From Ilyomonas sp965219515 (GTDB taxonomy: Bacteria; Bacteroidota; Bacteroidia; Chitinophagales; Chitinophagaceae), in contig OZ244776.1 of the NCBI GenBank assembly GCA_965219515.1, forward strand, positions 1,488,001-1,552,000: a stretch of DNA of 64,000 nucleotides. Direction: 5' to 3'. Shown piece by piece: positions 1-7,752 of the stretch. Below the pieces are notes generated by a model. That model searched no databases. It was given only the letters and a program-made list of their open reading frames with translations, and had not been told where the DNA came from. The first letter of the stretch is position 1. Each line of letters begins with the position of its first letter. The position numbers were made by a program, and so were the translations under genes.

Positions 1-1
1 A

Positions 2-229
2 AAAACGCTGGAACACATCAAACAAATTAAAAACCTGTATGTAGGCATTGTTGCCGATACCGAAAAGCGTGATGTGGTAGATGCTTCCTGGGGCGTATCT
101 GAAATTATGTTTTTCGATAACTTAGATGACCAGAAATCGTATCAGGACGACGCCATTCACCAGGCGTTCATTAAGAATTACAGCCACCTTTGGGAAAAAG
201 TTGTGATTTATGATGCGATAACCATGTAA
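2..229 (+). CDS. Dabb (stress-responsive A/B barrel) protein, 3' end
   Basis: The left edge cuts this gene; 75 codons and a TAA stop are visible. The translated end contains VGIVADTEKRDVVDASWGVS, then a FDNLDDQKSYQDDAIHQAF stretch and a C-terminal HLWEKVVIYDAITM. The pattern of a short alpha/beta barrel with a His near the end followed by VxxYD is typical of Dabb-domain proteins, small dimeric proteins of about 100 residues whose biochemical role is mostly unknown. The start lies outside the window. Function beyond family membership cannot be given. Confidence 0.75.
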   Translation, partial: KTLEHIKQIKNLYVGIVADTEKRDVVDASWGVSEIMFFDNLDDQKSYQDDAIHQAFIKNYSHLWEKVVIYDAITM

Positions 230-308
230 AAATGAATGGTGAAGGCAAGTTGTAAGTGGTGAATGATATTAAATCCTGGCAGATAGTTTAACCGCTGATA
301 GCTCTCAG

Positions 309-716
309 CTAATTACAATTTTTGCATATTCCGTTGGCTAACATATCAATTCCGTTTACCATAAAACCCGTTGGCAGCTTCACTTGCGGCACAACAATAT
401 TTTGCAGGCAATACGTTACGCCGCAGTTATCGCATACAAAATGCACATGATTGTCGTGATGATGTCCTTCTTTGCATTCGTCCTGACATAAGGCGTATCG
501 CACAATATTATCGGTAGAAGGAATGGTATGAATGATGCCGCTTTTTTGAAATGTTTGCAGCGTTCTGTAAATGGTTACGCGGTCAAACTGCTCTTTGGTT
601 TTCTTCTCAATTAATGCATGTTCAAGTGCGCCATCGTTTTCTAAAAACAATTGTAAAATAGCTTTGCGACTTTCCGTATTGCTTAACCCGTTTTGTTTTA
701 AAATATCCTGAATCAC
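309..716 (-). CDS. Fur-family metal-responsive repressor (Zur/Fur/PerR type)
   Basis: A 135-residue protein of normal Fur-family length. The N-terminal winged helix includes the recognition part KEQFDRVTIYRTLQTFQKSG. A His cluster follows (EGHHHDNHVHFVC), which in the family supplies metal ligands, and then two CxxC pairs (CDNC and CKNC) that form the structural zinc site. It lies 10 bp after the SCO1 gene on the same strand, so the two are probably co-transcribed. The neighbours (SCO1, MerC) suggest a metal regulon, but whether the sensed metal is zinc, iron or peroxide cannot be decided from sequence. A palindrome at 1445-1459 in front of this transcription unit is a candidate target. Confidence 0.88.
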   Translation of the reverse strand: MIQDILKQNGLSNTESRKAILQLFLENDGALEHALIEKKTKEQFDRVTIYRTLQTFQKSGIIHTIPSTDNIVRYALCQDECKEGHHHDNHVHFVCDNCGVTYCLQNIVVPQVKLPTGFMVNGIDMLANGICKNCN

Positions 717-726
717 AACTAAATAA

Positions 727-1383
727 TTAATTGGTGGAATGGGTAAAATTACTGCCCGAAAAATCGGTAACGGTTTCGTTCAACAAAATGTTGATGTCCT
801 CTTCCAATTGCTTTAATTCACTTTGTTTTAATCCGTCATAAATCTGTCCGCGCAAATTTCCGTTTTTATCTATCAGCGCCAGAAACTGTGTGTGCAAAAA
901 CTGGTCGTTTATATTTACCACGGCATTCTTCTTATCATCTAACAAATAACTGTTACGCGCCTGTTTGTAAAGACTGTCTTTTCTGCCGGTAAGAAAAATC
1001 CATTTATCCGTATCTACTTTCATTCGCTTTGCATACGCTTTCAGCGTAGCGGCAGAATCTGTTTCGGGGTCGGATGTATGAGAAACAATTAAAAAATCCG
1101 GATTGTCTTTAAACTTGTCATACACCTGTTTCAGATTTCCGTTCATACGTGGACAAATGCCTTTGCAGGTAGTAAAAAAATAATTCACCACGCAAACCTT
1201 TCCCTGCATGTCTTTTTGGGTAAAAGCTGTATTGTTTTCGGTAGTGAACGCAAATGGCTGAACCGTTGCCGATAGCTGCGGCAGTTTTGTTTTCCAGTTA
1301 TCCGTTCCCCAGAAAACAAAAAATAAATACAGAATAGCAAGCCCGATAAAAAACCCGCCGTACACCAGCCATTTCTTTTTCAT
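727..1383 (-). CDS. SCO1/SenC family copper chaperone / thiol-disulfide protein
   Basis: A 218-residue protein with one N-terminal membrane segment (about residues 6-24) and a periplasmic thioredoxin-like domain. The family motif CxxxC is present as TTCKGICPRMNG near residue 75, and a conserved His follows late in the protein (NDQFLHTQFLALIDKNG). SCO proteins bind copper through these two Cys and the His and deliver it to cytochrome oxidase CuA, or act as thiol reductases. It is the first gene of a unit with the Fur-type regulator. A good promoter (TTTTG, 18 bp, TAAATTTG) ends only 4 nt before the ATG, so the mRNA may be leaderless. Confidence 0.92.
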   Translation of the reverse strand: MKKKWLVYGGFFIGLAILYLFFVFWGTDNWKTKLPQLSATVQPFAFTTENNTAFTQKDMQGKVCVVNYFFTTCKGICPRMNGNLKQVYDKFKDNPDFLIVSHTSDPETDSAATLKAYAKRMKVDTDKWIFLTGRKDSLYKQARNSYLLDDKKNAVVNINDQFLHTQFLALIDKNGNLRGQIYDGLKQSELKQLEEDINILLNETVTDFSGSNFTHSTN

Positions 1384-1387
1384 CCGG

Positions 1388-1418
1388 CAAATTTACAACA
1401 TCAAAACCCGGTACAAAA
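1388..1418 (-). promoter_or_regulatory. Bacteroidota-type promoter of SCO1 gene
   Basis: Read on the minus strand: TTTTG, 18-bp spacer, TAAATTTG. This fits the -33 TTTG / -7 TAnnTTTG consensus used by the main sigma factor of Bacteroidota. Only 4 nt (CCGG) separate the -7 element from the SCO1 ATG at 1383, so transcription probably begins at or next to the A of ATG. Confidence 0.7.
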
Positions 1419-1444
1419 CAATCTAACATTCTGTTATAAAATTT

Positions 1445-1459
1445 TGCAACAAAGTTGCA
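1445..1459. promoter_or_regulatory. 15-bp perfect palindrome, candidate Fur-family operator
   Basis: TGCAAC-AAA-GTTGCA, a perfect 6-bp inverted repeat with a 3-bp centre, lies between the divergent SCO1-fur and merC promoters and touches the -33 element of the merC promoter. Its position suits a repressor that controls both directions, and the Fur-type regulator in this locus is the obvious candidate. The link to that protein is inference. Confidence 0.55.
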
Positions 1460-1484
1460 TTTCTAAAAATTCCATTTATTTTTG
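1454..1484 (+). promoter_or_regulatory. Bacteroidota-type promoter of merC-like gene
   Basis: GTTG at 1454-1457, 19-bp spacer, TATTTTTG at 1477-1484. The ATG chosen for the MerC gene is at 1491, 6 nt after the -7 element, so there is almost no 5' leader and no room for a ribosome binding site. The -33 element overlaps the palindrome at 1445-1459. Confidence 0.6.
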
Positions 1485-1490
1485 CTTTTT

Positions 1491-1883
1491 ATGCGTACAA
1501 AAATTAATTGGGACGGGCTTGGCATTACGGCTTCTGTAGCCTGCGCCATCCATTGCGCTTTATTGCCGCTGTTTCTTACCAGCCTGCCGTTTTTTGGCAT
1601 TGAGCTGTTAAACAATAATTATTTTGAACTGATAATGATAGCCATTGCATTTGCCATTGGCTTTTACTCTTTATTTCACGGATATAAAAAACACCATCAT
1701 CAAAAAATACCATTGCTGATTTTCAGCATTGGCATTTGCTTTTTGTTTGCCAAACAAATATGGCACGATAGACAATTATGGCTTTTACCGCCGGCCGTGA
1801 TTTTAATTGTTACAGCACATTATTTCAATTACAAGCTTTGTAAAAAAGCGGCGCATTGTCATACCGATGACTGTGTGCATTAA
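1491..1883 (+). CDS. MerC-domain membrane protein
   Basis: A 130-residue protein with four predicted membrane segments. An early CxxxC pair lies inside the first segment (VACAIHCALLP), as in MerC mercury transporters, and the C-terminus carries HCHTDDC, a further possible metal site. A His run (KKHHHQK) lies between the helices. A TTG at 1482 would add three residues, but it falls inside the -7 promoter element, so the ATG at 1491 is preferred. MerC-domain proteins of Bacteroidota often sit beside Fur-family regulators and are thought to move a soft or transition metal rather than only mercury. The substrate is not known here. Confidence 0.82.
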   Translation: MRTKINWDGLGITASVACAIHCALLPLFLTSLPFFGIELLNNNYFELIMIAIAFAIGFYSLFHGYKKHHHQKIPLLIFSIGICFLFAKQIWHDRQLWLLPPAVILIVTAHYFNYKLCKKAAHCHTDDCVH

Positions 1884-1905
1884 CTTGTTTTCATAGAAAA
1901 AACTG

Positions 1906-2631
1906 ATGCCGAACCTTTATTTTCAGTTTAAAAAATTTATTGTTTACCAGGACAAATGCGCCATGAAAGTTTGTACCGATTCGTGCCTGTTTGGCGCGTG
2001 GGCGTCAGACGTATTATATAAAAGAAAAACTGCCGTTCGTTCCATTCTCGATATTGGCGCAGGAACAGGATTGTTAAGTTTACTCGTTGCGCAAAAACTT
2101 TGTAAAGCCAGCATTGATGCCATAGAAGCGGAAGAAATGTCGGCACGACAGGCAAATGAAAACTTTTCAGGATCGCCGTGGAAAGACAGGCTTCATATTT
2201 ATAATTGCCGGATACAGGATTTTATTCCTGATAAAGAATATGAATGCATCATCAGCAATCCACCGTTTTACGAAAATGATTTACTTAGTCAAAACCACGA
2301 AAAAAACCAGGCGCATCACAATACAGGATTGACTTTGCAAAAATTATTACAGTCAATCAAAAGAATGTTATCGAACGATGGCATTTTTTTCGTTTTATTA
2401 CCTTTTCGCCGCACAAAAGAATTTCAAAAAATAGCTGCCGAATCGGGCTTTTTTTCAAATGAGCAGGTATTGGTGAAACAAACTGAGAAACATCCGCCTT
2501 TCAGAAGCCTGACTATGTTTTCGGGGAAAAATATTTTGTTTGAACCAACTGAAATCATCATCAAAAACAATCGCGATCAATACACGTCATCATTTACTCA
2601 TTTACTGAAAGATTACTATTTGCATTTGTAA
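1906..2631 (+). CDS. trmN6: tRNA1(Val) (adenine(37)-N6)-methyltransferase
   Basis: A 241-residue class I SAM-dependent methyltransferase. Visible motifs are SAM-binding motif I (ILDIGAGTGLLSLLVAQK, about residues 47-64), the acidic end of strand 2 (IEAEE), and the catalytic NPPF box (CIISNPPFYENDLL, about residues 113-126) of amino-methyltransferases acting on adenine N6. The N-terminal FKKFIVYQDKCAMKVCTDSCLFGAW is characteristic of the YfiC/TrmN6 family, which modifies A37 of tRNA1(Val). Length agrees with the family (about 240). It follows merC by 22 bp on the same strand and may be read through from that promoter. Confidence 0.9.
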   Translation: MPNLYFQFKKFIVYQDKCAMKVCTDSCLFGAWASDVLYKRKTAVRSILDIGAGTGLLSLLVAQKLCKASIDAIEAEEMSARQANENFSGSPWKDRLHIYNCRIQDFIPDKEYECIISNPPFYENDLLSQNHEKNQAHHNTGLTLQKLLQSIKRMLSNDGIFFVLLPFRRTKEFQKIAAESGFFSNEQVLVKQTEKHPPFRSLTMFSGKNILFEPTEIIIKNNRDQYTSSFTHLLKDYYLHL

Positions 2632-2639
2632 ACATCGTT

Positions 2640-3836
2640 TTACCGGGACGCGTATTCGCTTAAATAATTGTATCGTGCCGTTAGCTTACCATTTTCTAAA
2701 ATGGTAGCGCGCCGAATGGTTTCGCTTCCACCTGTAATTAAATCATGCAATACATATTTTATTAACTGATCACCAAAATAACCGCTGGCATCGCAGGGCA
2801 ATTCGTTTGGCAGGTTGCCAACGGCCATCATGTCTATGCTATCAGAAAGATACGGTTTTGTTTTTTGGCTTGTTGTCTTATTCACTCCGTAAACCGGGTC
2901 TTCTATTGTGGCATCGCCTATATTGCAGGGAATGCTTCCGAACGAATCATCGGTAATGTCGGCAATGGTTTGAATGGCGAAATCGGTTTGCCGCAACATA
3001 TCCGGCTCAAACAAGCGCGGCATGGTTTCATTCCAGTAAATTCCGTTTATAAGTATATCTGTTACGCTACAATAAGAAGCGAACAAACATTCATACTCCT
3101 CAGCATGCGCGTGAAAATCATCGCGGCTGTATGTGCGCTTATCTTTATGCGTGTATAAACCGGCGCCTTTCAAATGCACATACACCGGATAGCTGAATTG
3201 TTTTGCCAGATAACTTTCCGGATCTGTTTCCTGAATGTCCATCAGGTTCATAATTTCAAGTACGCCATGCGCTACCCTGCCGCTACCCGTAACCGCCACT
3301 TTCAGGTTGGGCAGTTTTAATCCGAAATAGCTTTTTATCAGTTGCCGGTAATCGTTGCTTTTATATACGCGCGGCAACGAATAAGCACCCGTTCGTTCAC
3401 CAAACGCCATTATGCCGTTATGAGCACCTACCACACCGGCAAAAAAGCCAAACCCGATGATACGCTGACCATCTTCGTATTCCAGGCATTCATAATCAAT
3501 CAGTGTAATGCGCCTGTCAATCATGGCTTGCATCAATTCCCGGTTTTGTGGCTGCGCTTTTTTGGTGTGCGAAAAAAAAAGGTACGTTTTCTCTGCTACC
3601 AAGTCGCTTACCGGAACTTCCTTAATGCCCAATAAAACATCACATTCCGTAAGATTGTCAGAAATAATGGCTCCGCTTTTTTCGTATAACCCATTACTGA
3701 AGCATCGCTTGTTTGAAGGTTGCACAACAATGCTGCAATTGTAATTTTTTATCAGCCGCCGGCAATGAGAAGGTGTTAACGCAACACGGTTGTCTTCCGG
3801 TATCTTGCCTTCCCTGATGATCCCTATGGTAAACAT
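2640..3836 (-). CDS. NAD(P)-dependent saccharopine/alanine dehydrogenase-like enzyme
   Basis: A 398-residue protein. The start IGIIREGKIPEDNRVALTP is the hallmark of the AlaDh/PNT N-terminal domain shared by alanine dehydrogenase, transhydrogenase and lysine-forming saccharopine dehydrogenase. A Rossmann-like region with VAVTGSGRVAHGVLEIMN (about residues 205-222) binds the nucleotide. The ATG at 3836 is preferred over a TTG six codons upstream. Bacteroidota proteins of this kind are usually annotated as saccharopine dehydrogenase-like oxidoreductases; the true substrate is uncertain. It faces trmN6 tail to tail with 8 bp between them and diverges from hscB. Confidence 0.75.
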   Translation of the reverse strand: MFTIGIIREGKIPEDNRVALTPSHCRRLIKNYNCSIVVQPSNKRCFSNGLYEKSGAIISDNLTECDVLLGIKEVPVSDLVAEKTYLFFSHTKKAQPQNRELMQAMIDRRITLIDYECLEYEDGQRIIGFGFFAGVVGAHNGIMAFGERTGAYSLPRVYKSNDYRQLIKSYFGLKLPNLKVAVTGSGRVAHGVLEIMNLMDIQETDPESYLAKQFSYPVYVHLKGAGLYTHKDKRTYSRDDFHAHAEEYECLFASYCSVTDILINGIYWNETMPRLFEPDMLRQTDFAIQTIADITDDSFGSIPCNIGDATIEDPVYGVNKTTSQKTKPYLSDSIDMMAVGNLPNELPCDASGYFGDQLIKYVLHDLITGGSETIRRATILENGKLTARYNYLSEYASR

Positions 3837-3909
3837 CGGATGTTTTTGCGGCAAGATAATATTTCAAAACAAAAAGGAAAGGCTTGCTTTTGCCTGTTGT
3901 AAATTTAGT

Positions 3910-3940
3910 GTTGCTTTTGCGCATTCACATAATAGCTTTG
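3910..3940 (+). promoter_or_regulatory. Promoter of hscB
   Basis: GTTG at 3910-3913, 19-bp spacer, TAGCTTTG at 3933-3940. The hscB ATG begins at 3948, leaving 7 nt between the -7 element and the start codon. As with the SCO1 and merC promoters, the expected transcript would have practically no leader. Confidence 0.55.
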
Positions 3941-3947
3941 CCATAAC

Positions 3948-4457
3948 ATGAATTATTATGAATTGTTTGAAATGCCTGTTTCATTACAACAGGACGAAAA
4001 AGAAGTAAAGAAAAAATTCTACGAGCTCAGCCGCAAATATCATCCTGATTTTTACACCGGCTCAACACCGGAAGAGCAGGCGAATGCATTGGAATTGTCC
4101 TCGCATGTAAATAAAGCGTATAAAATTTTTAGAAACAGAGATGAAACCATTAAATATGTTTTACAGCAAAAAGGATTGCTGGCTGAAGAAGAAAAATATG
4201 AATTGCCCACCGGTTTTTTGATGGAAATGCTTGAGCTGAGCGAACAAATGACGGATGCGAAACGGGAAGAAAATGAAGAAGCCACCTCCGCAGTTCAGCA
4301 AGCGGTGAACAACATACAAACAGAAATTTATGAGCCTGTTAAAAAAATTATTGAACATTACGAAGAAGGTGTTACTACCGAAAAAGAGTTGTTGCAGGTA
4401 AAAGAATATTATTACAAGAAAAAATACCTGACCCGTATTTTGGCAGGTATAAACTGA
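3948..4457 (+). CDS. hscB: Fe-S assembly co-chaperone HscB (Hsc20)
   Basis: A 169-residue protein with an N-terminal J-domain carrying HPD (SRKYHPDFYTGSTPEE, near residue 28), which stimulates the Hsp70 partner HscA, and a C-terminal all-helical part with LLEMLELSEQ-like spacing (FLMEMLELSEQMTDAKREEN) that in Hsc20 proteins contacts the IscU scaffold. The length matches HscB (about 170) and is far shorter than DnaJ. No hscA or iscU lies beside it, so it is a lone gene here. A plain DnaJ-domain protein is the alternative, but the C-terminal half fits Hsc20 better. Confidence 0.85.
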   Translation: MNYYELFEMPVSLQQDEKEVKKKFYELSRKYHPDFYTGSTPEEQANALELSSHVNKAYKIFRNRDETIKYVLQQKGLLAEEEKYELPTGFLMEMLELSEQMTDAKREENEEATSAVQQAVNNIQTEIYEPVKKIIEHYEEGVTTEKELLQVKEYYYKKKYLTRILAGIN

Positions 4458-4491
4458 TGTGGTAATATTGCAGCCCTTTAAAAAAGCGATT

Positions 4492-4578
4492 GCCCGGATG
4501 GCGGAATTGGTAGACGCGCCAGACTCAAAATCTGGTTTTCGCAAGAGAGTGCAGGTTCGATTCCTGTTCCGGGCACCA
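4492..4578 (+). tRNA. tRNA-Leu (anticodon CAA)
   Basis: An 87-nt sequence with a 7-bp acceptor stem (GCCCGGA pairing with TCCGGGC), a D-arm with GGTAGACGCG, an anticodon arm CCAGA-CTCAAAA-TCTGG with anticodon CAA, a long variable arm as in class II tRNAs, a T-arm with GGTTCGATTCC, discriminator A and encoded CCA. The long variable arm and the A73 discriminator fit leucine. It lies 34 bp after hscB. Confidence 0.95.
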
Positions 4579-4595
4579 GTAAATTAATTATTTGT

Positions 4596-4624
4596 AAAGA
4601 CCTGTTTTCACAGGTCTTTTTTGT
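4596..4624 (+). terminator. Rho-independent terminator after tRNA-Leu
   Basis: AAAGACCTG (4596-4604), loop TTTTCA, CAGGTCTTT (4611-4619), then a T-rich run. A perfect 9-bp stem directly after the tRNA supports transcription termination. Confidence 0.85.
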
Positions 4625-4818
4625 TTGCAGACAAGTTGAGGAAAGATATAATTTCAATTATCGAACAGAATTGGTCTGATTAACAGACCTGAAACCCTTA
4701 CCAGATAAAGATTTGGCGGAATGATTTGGACTATTCTCGTTACATTAATGGTACAACAGGTTGCAAATATGAAATAATTGTGATTCAGACGCCATAAATT
4801 TTGTTTTATAAAAGAAGG

Positions 4819-6183
4819 CTATACATAATTCAATATCCATTGAACGCCTATGCCTGCTGCAATGGTAATTAGCAAAGCAATTTTCCAGACAAGAGAAATG
4901 TCCGATACTGGCTTTGCGCTTTCTGCCTCTTTTGCATACATTGAGATGATAATGCGCAGGTAAACGGCAAGCGATATAACGCTGTTGATGATAGCTGCTA
5001 TGGCAAGCCAGGCGAATCCATTATTTATAGCTACGCTAAACAACAACAATTTTCCGGCAAAGCCTGCCAACGGCGGAATACCAACCAGTGAAAACAAAAA
5101 AAATAACATCGCGATGGACGATATCGGATGCGCTTTGCCCAAGCCGTTCAGGTCATCAATACTTTTTCCTGCCCATTGCACAATGGCAAAGGCTCCGATA
5201 TTCATGGCAGCATAAGCCAATGCAAAAACGATGATGGCAGGCGTAGCAAGTGTATCGGTTTTAAAAACCGCAAGAGCAAGTAAAAAATATCCTGCCTGCG
5301 CAATGGTTGAGTAAGCGAGCAACCGCACCACGTTTTTTTGCCACAGTGCAACGATGTTTCCATACGTCATGGTTAGCACACTGATTATTGCTATAATCGT
5401 AAAAATACCGGCATTGGCAGGTATATCTTTTGTTACCTGTGCCAGCGCAAACAGAGCCCCGATTTTTGGTATTACGGAAAGATGAGCGGCAATGGATATG
5501 GGCGCCCCTTCAAAGGTATCGGGTGTCCAGAAATGGAAGGGAAACAACGAAGCGGCATATCCTAATCCTGCCAGCAGTGCTATAAAACCGATGATTAAAA
5601 TATAGGGTGAAGTCTGTAAACTTTGCAGAGATGATAACAAGGTACTACCGGTGATACCAACCCAATACGTTACACCGAATATCATAATGGCGCCTGATAC
5701 AGAACCGTATATAAAATATTTTACAGCGCCTTCGGTAGAAGCATCGGTTTTAAGATAAGCCGCTAATGCAAACCCGCTCAGGCTGCTGATGAGCAGCCCT
5801 AATACAAGAAACATAAGATCGCCGCTGCCGGCAAGCAGCAAAGACCCCAATGCGGAAAAAGCTATAAGGCAGTAAACCGTGCCTTCGCGGGGCGTATCTT
5901 TTAGTTCGTCTCTTGCCAGCCAACATATAAGTACTACCGACGGGCAAACAATTAGCACCGCCCACTGACTAAGCGCATCTATGCGAAAGGTTTCGGAAAA
6001 AGCAGTGGTGTATTGTTTCATTCTTGCGATGGCTAACACGGTTGCCGCCAGCATTCCGATGATTACCGTCCACAAGCTGCCGCGATGTTTGAACCGCATT
6101 GTAAAGACCAGTGCCGCTGCTGCGGTTATCAAAACAATAATCTGTGGTAATACCAGCTGTATGTCTTTTCCCATATCATTCAT
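4819..6183 (-). CDS. NuoN-like proton-pumping subunit of a complex-I-like assembly
   Basis: A 454-residue polytopic membrane protein of the NuoL/M/N antiporter-like family. Recognisable parts are the SLSGFALAAYLKTD segment, PFHFWTPDTFEGAPISIAAH with the conserved broken-helix region, QKNVVRLLAYSTIAQAGYFL with the mid-membrane lysine, and VGIPPLAGFAGKLLLF near the end, all typical of NuoN. An upstream in-frame start would add 33 residues overlapping NuoM. The ATG at 6183 is chosen because it overlaps the NuoM stop as ATGA, a normal coupled arrangement. It is the last gene of the apparent operon that begins at 16.1 kb. Confidence 0.9.
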   Translation of the reverse strand: MNDMGKDIQLVLPQIIVLITAAAALVFTMRFKHRGSLWTVIIGMLAATVLAIARMKQYTTAFSETFRIDALSQWAVLIVCPSVVLICWLARDELKDTPREGTVYCLIAFSALGSLLLAGSGDLMFLVLGLLISSLSGFALAAYLKTDASTEGAVKYFIYGSVSGAIMIFGVTYWVGITGSTLLSSLQSLQTSPYILIIGFIALLAGLGYAASLFPFHFWTPDTFEGAPISIAAHLSVIPKIGALFALAQVTKDIPANAGIFTIIAIISVLTMTYGNIVALWQKNVVRLLAYSTIAQAGYFLLALAVFKTDTLATPAIIVFALAYAAMNIGAFAIVQWAGKSIDDLNGLGKAHPISSIAMLFFLFSLVGIPPLAGFAGKLLLFSVAINNGFAWLAIAAIINSVISLAVYLRIIISMYAKEAESAKPVSDISLVWKIALLITIAAGIGVQWILNYV

Positions 6184-7658
6184 GCACCGAATAATTTTGT
6201 TGTTTGGTGAATAACAGATAAAAGAATATTGGGAAACAAACCTATCACAATGATTAAAACAATGAGTGGTACAATCGCCCACAATTCAACGCTGCTAAGG
6301 TCGTTGCCGGATTGTATAACGTCATCATCCGGAGTGCCCATAAACGACATTTGTATGGCGCGCAAATAAAACCCTGCGGTTATAATTAAGCCGATTAACA
6401 AACAACCTACCGCCCACGGATATACGCTGTAGCCGCCTAAAAAAATTTGAAATTCGGCGGGAAAATGCGCCAGTCCCGGTAAGCCGAGCGAAGCAAATGA
6501 GGCAATGATGAACAATGCACTCAAAACGGGAAACGTTCTTAATAATCCGTGTATCCCAGGCATTTCCCTGGTGCGCAAACGTTTCTGCAAACTGCCCACA
6601 AGAAGAAACAAACAGCCCGTAACGATACCATGACTGAACATTTGAAGCGTTGCGCCGTCCAATGCTTCCGTGCGCGCATCCGTTTGTGCAACGGCGGCAA
6701 CAGCAACGCCAAACACAAGATAGCCCATGTGGTTAATGCTTGTATAGGCAACCATGCGTTTTATATTGGTCTGCGCCATGGCTACAAACGCGCCATACAA
6801 AGCAGAAAAAACCGATATTATTACCACAGATACAGCGTATTGCTGAAACGTATCGGGCATCATTTGCAAAGCGAAACGGAGAAAGCCATACGCCCCAAGC
6901 TTTAGCAAAATGCCGGCAAGTATGGCGCTGCCGGTGGCAGGCGCTTCGGTATGCGCCAACGGCAACCAGGTATGAAACGGGAATAACGGCGTTTTGATGG
7001 CGAAGGCTATAAACAAGCCCCAGAAAGTAAGCGACGCAACAGAACCTGTTACAGAATGCCGGGCAATCAGCACCCTTATATCAAATGTACGGGGCGTGGT
7101 ATTGAGGTAAAGAGAAAGCAGCGCCAGCAGCAACACCAGGCTGCCAATGAGCGTATAGATAAAAAAAATGATGGCGGCTTTCTTCCGGTTTTCGTGTCCC
7201 CAGCCGGCAATTAAAAAATACATGCCTACCAGCGTTACTTCAAAAAATACATAGAACAACAATATGTCGAGCGACAAAAAAACACCGAGACAAGCGGTTT
7301 GCAATAGCAGCATCAGCGCAAAATAACCGGGGATACTTTTTTTAATTTCTGACGAAAAAACAATAACCGCAAAAAACAATATTGTTGTCAGCAAAACCAT
7401 CGGGTAGCTGATGCCATCTACGCCCAAACGATAAGCGGCTCCCAACGATGGTATCCAGCTTATTTCTTCGATGTGCGAAAAATTGCCGGTTATTCCTGAC
7501 GCGCCAAACCAGATAGTTAGCAGAAGCGCCACGCCGGAAACGATTATGCCAACCGGATAAGCCGCTTTCGGATATTTTGTTCTGGTCAACAAAATCAACA
7601 ACAGCCCAACGACTGGCAGAAACAGAATGATGGTGAGAAACGGAATATTATTTTGCAT
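6180..7658 (-). CDS. NuoM-like proton-pumping subunit
   Basis: A 492-residue polytopic membrane protein. It keeps the pump residues of NuoM: the helix 5 glutamate in FYVFFEVTLVGMYFLIAGWG, the helix 7 lysine in FAIKTPLFPFHTWLPLAHTEAP with the GSAILAGILLKLGAYG helix after it, and QTNIKRMVAYTSINHMGYL with the second lysine. Nothing looks degraded, so this subunit should be able to move protons. The gene overlaps the NuoN start by 4 bp and follows NuoL after 94 bp. Confidence 0.93.
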   Translation of the reverse strand: MQNNIPFLTIILFLPVVGLLLILLTRTKYPKAAYPVGIIVSGVALLLTIWFGASGITGNFSHIEEISWIPSLGAAYRLGVDGISYPMVLLTTILFFAVIVFSSEIKKSIPGYFALMLLLQTACLGVFLSLDILLFYVFFEVTLVGMYFLIAGWGHENRKKAAIIFFIYTLIGSLVLLLALLSLYLNTTPRTFDIRVLIARHSVTGSVASLTFWGLFIAFAIKTPLFPFHTWLPLAHTEAPATGSAILAGILLKLGAYGFLRFALQMMPDTFQQYAVSVVIISVFSALYGAFVAMAQTNIKRMVAYTSINHMGYLVFGVAVAAVAQTDARTEALDGATLQMFSHGIVTGCLFLLVGSLQKRLRTREMPGIHGLLRTFPVLSALFIIASFASLGLPGLAHFPAEFQIFLGGYSVYPWAVGCLLIGLIITAGFYLRAIQMSFMGTPDDDVIQSGNDLSSVELWAIVPLIVLIIVIGLFPNILLSVIHQTTKLFGA

Positions 7659-7752
7659 ATTAATAGTTTAGTAAAATGGGACATATCAATTTCTCTGAAA
7701 GCCTTACCAATATTGGATATGTTTTTTTAATAAACCCTATACCTCGCTCCCA

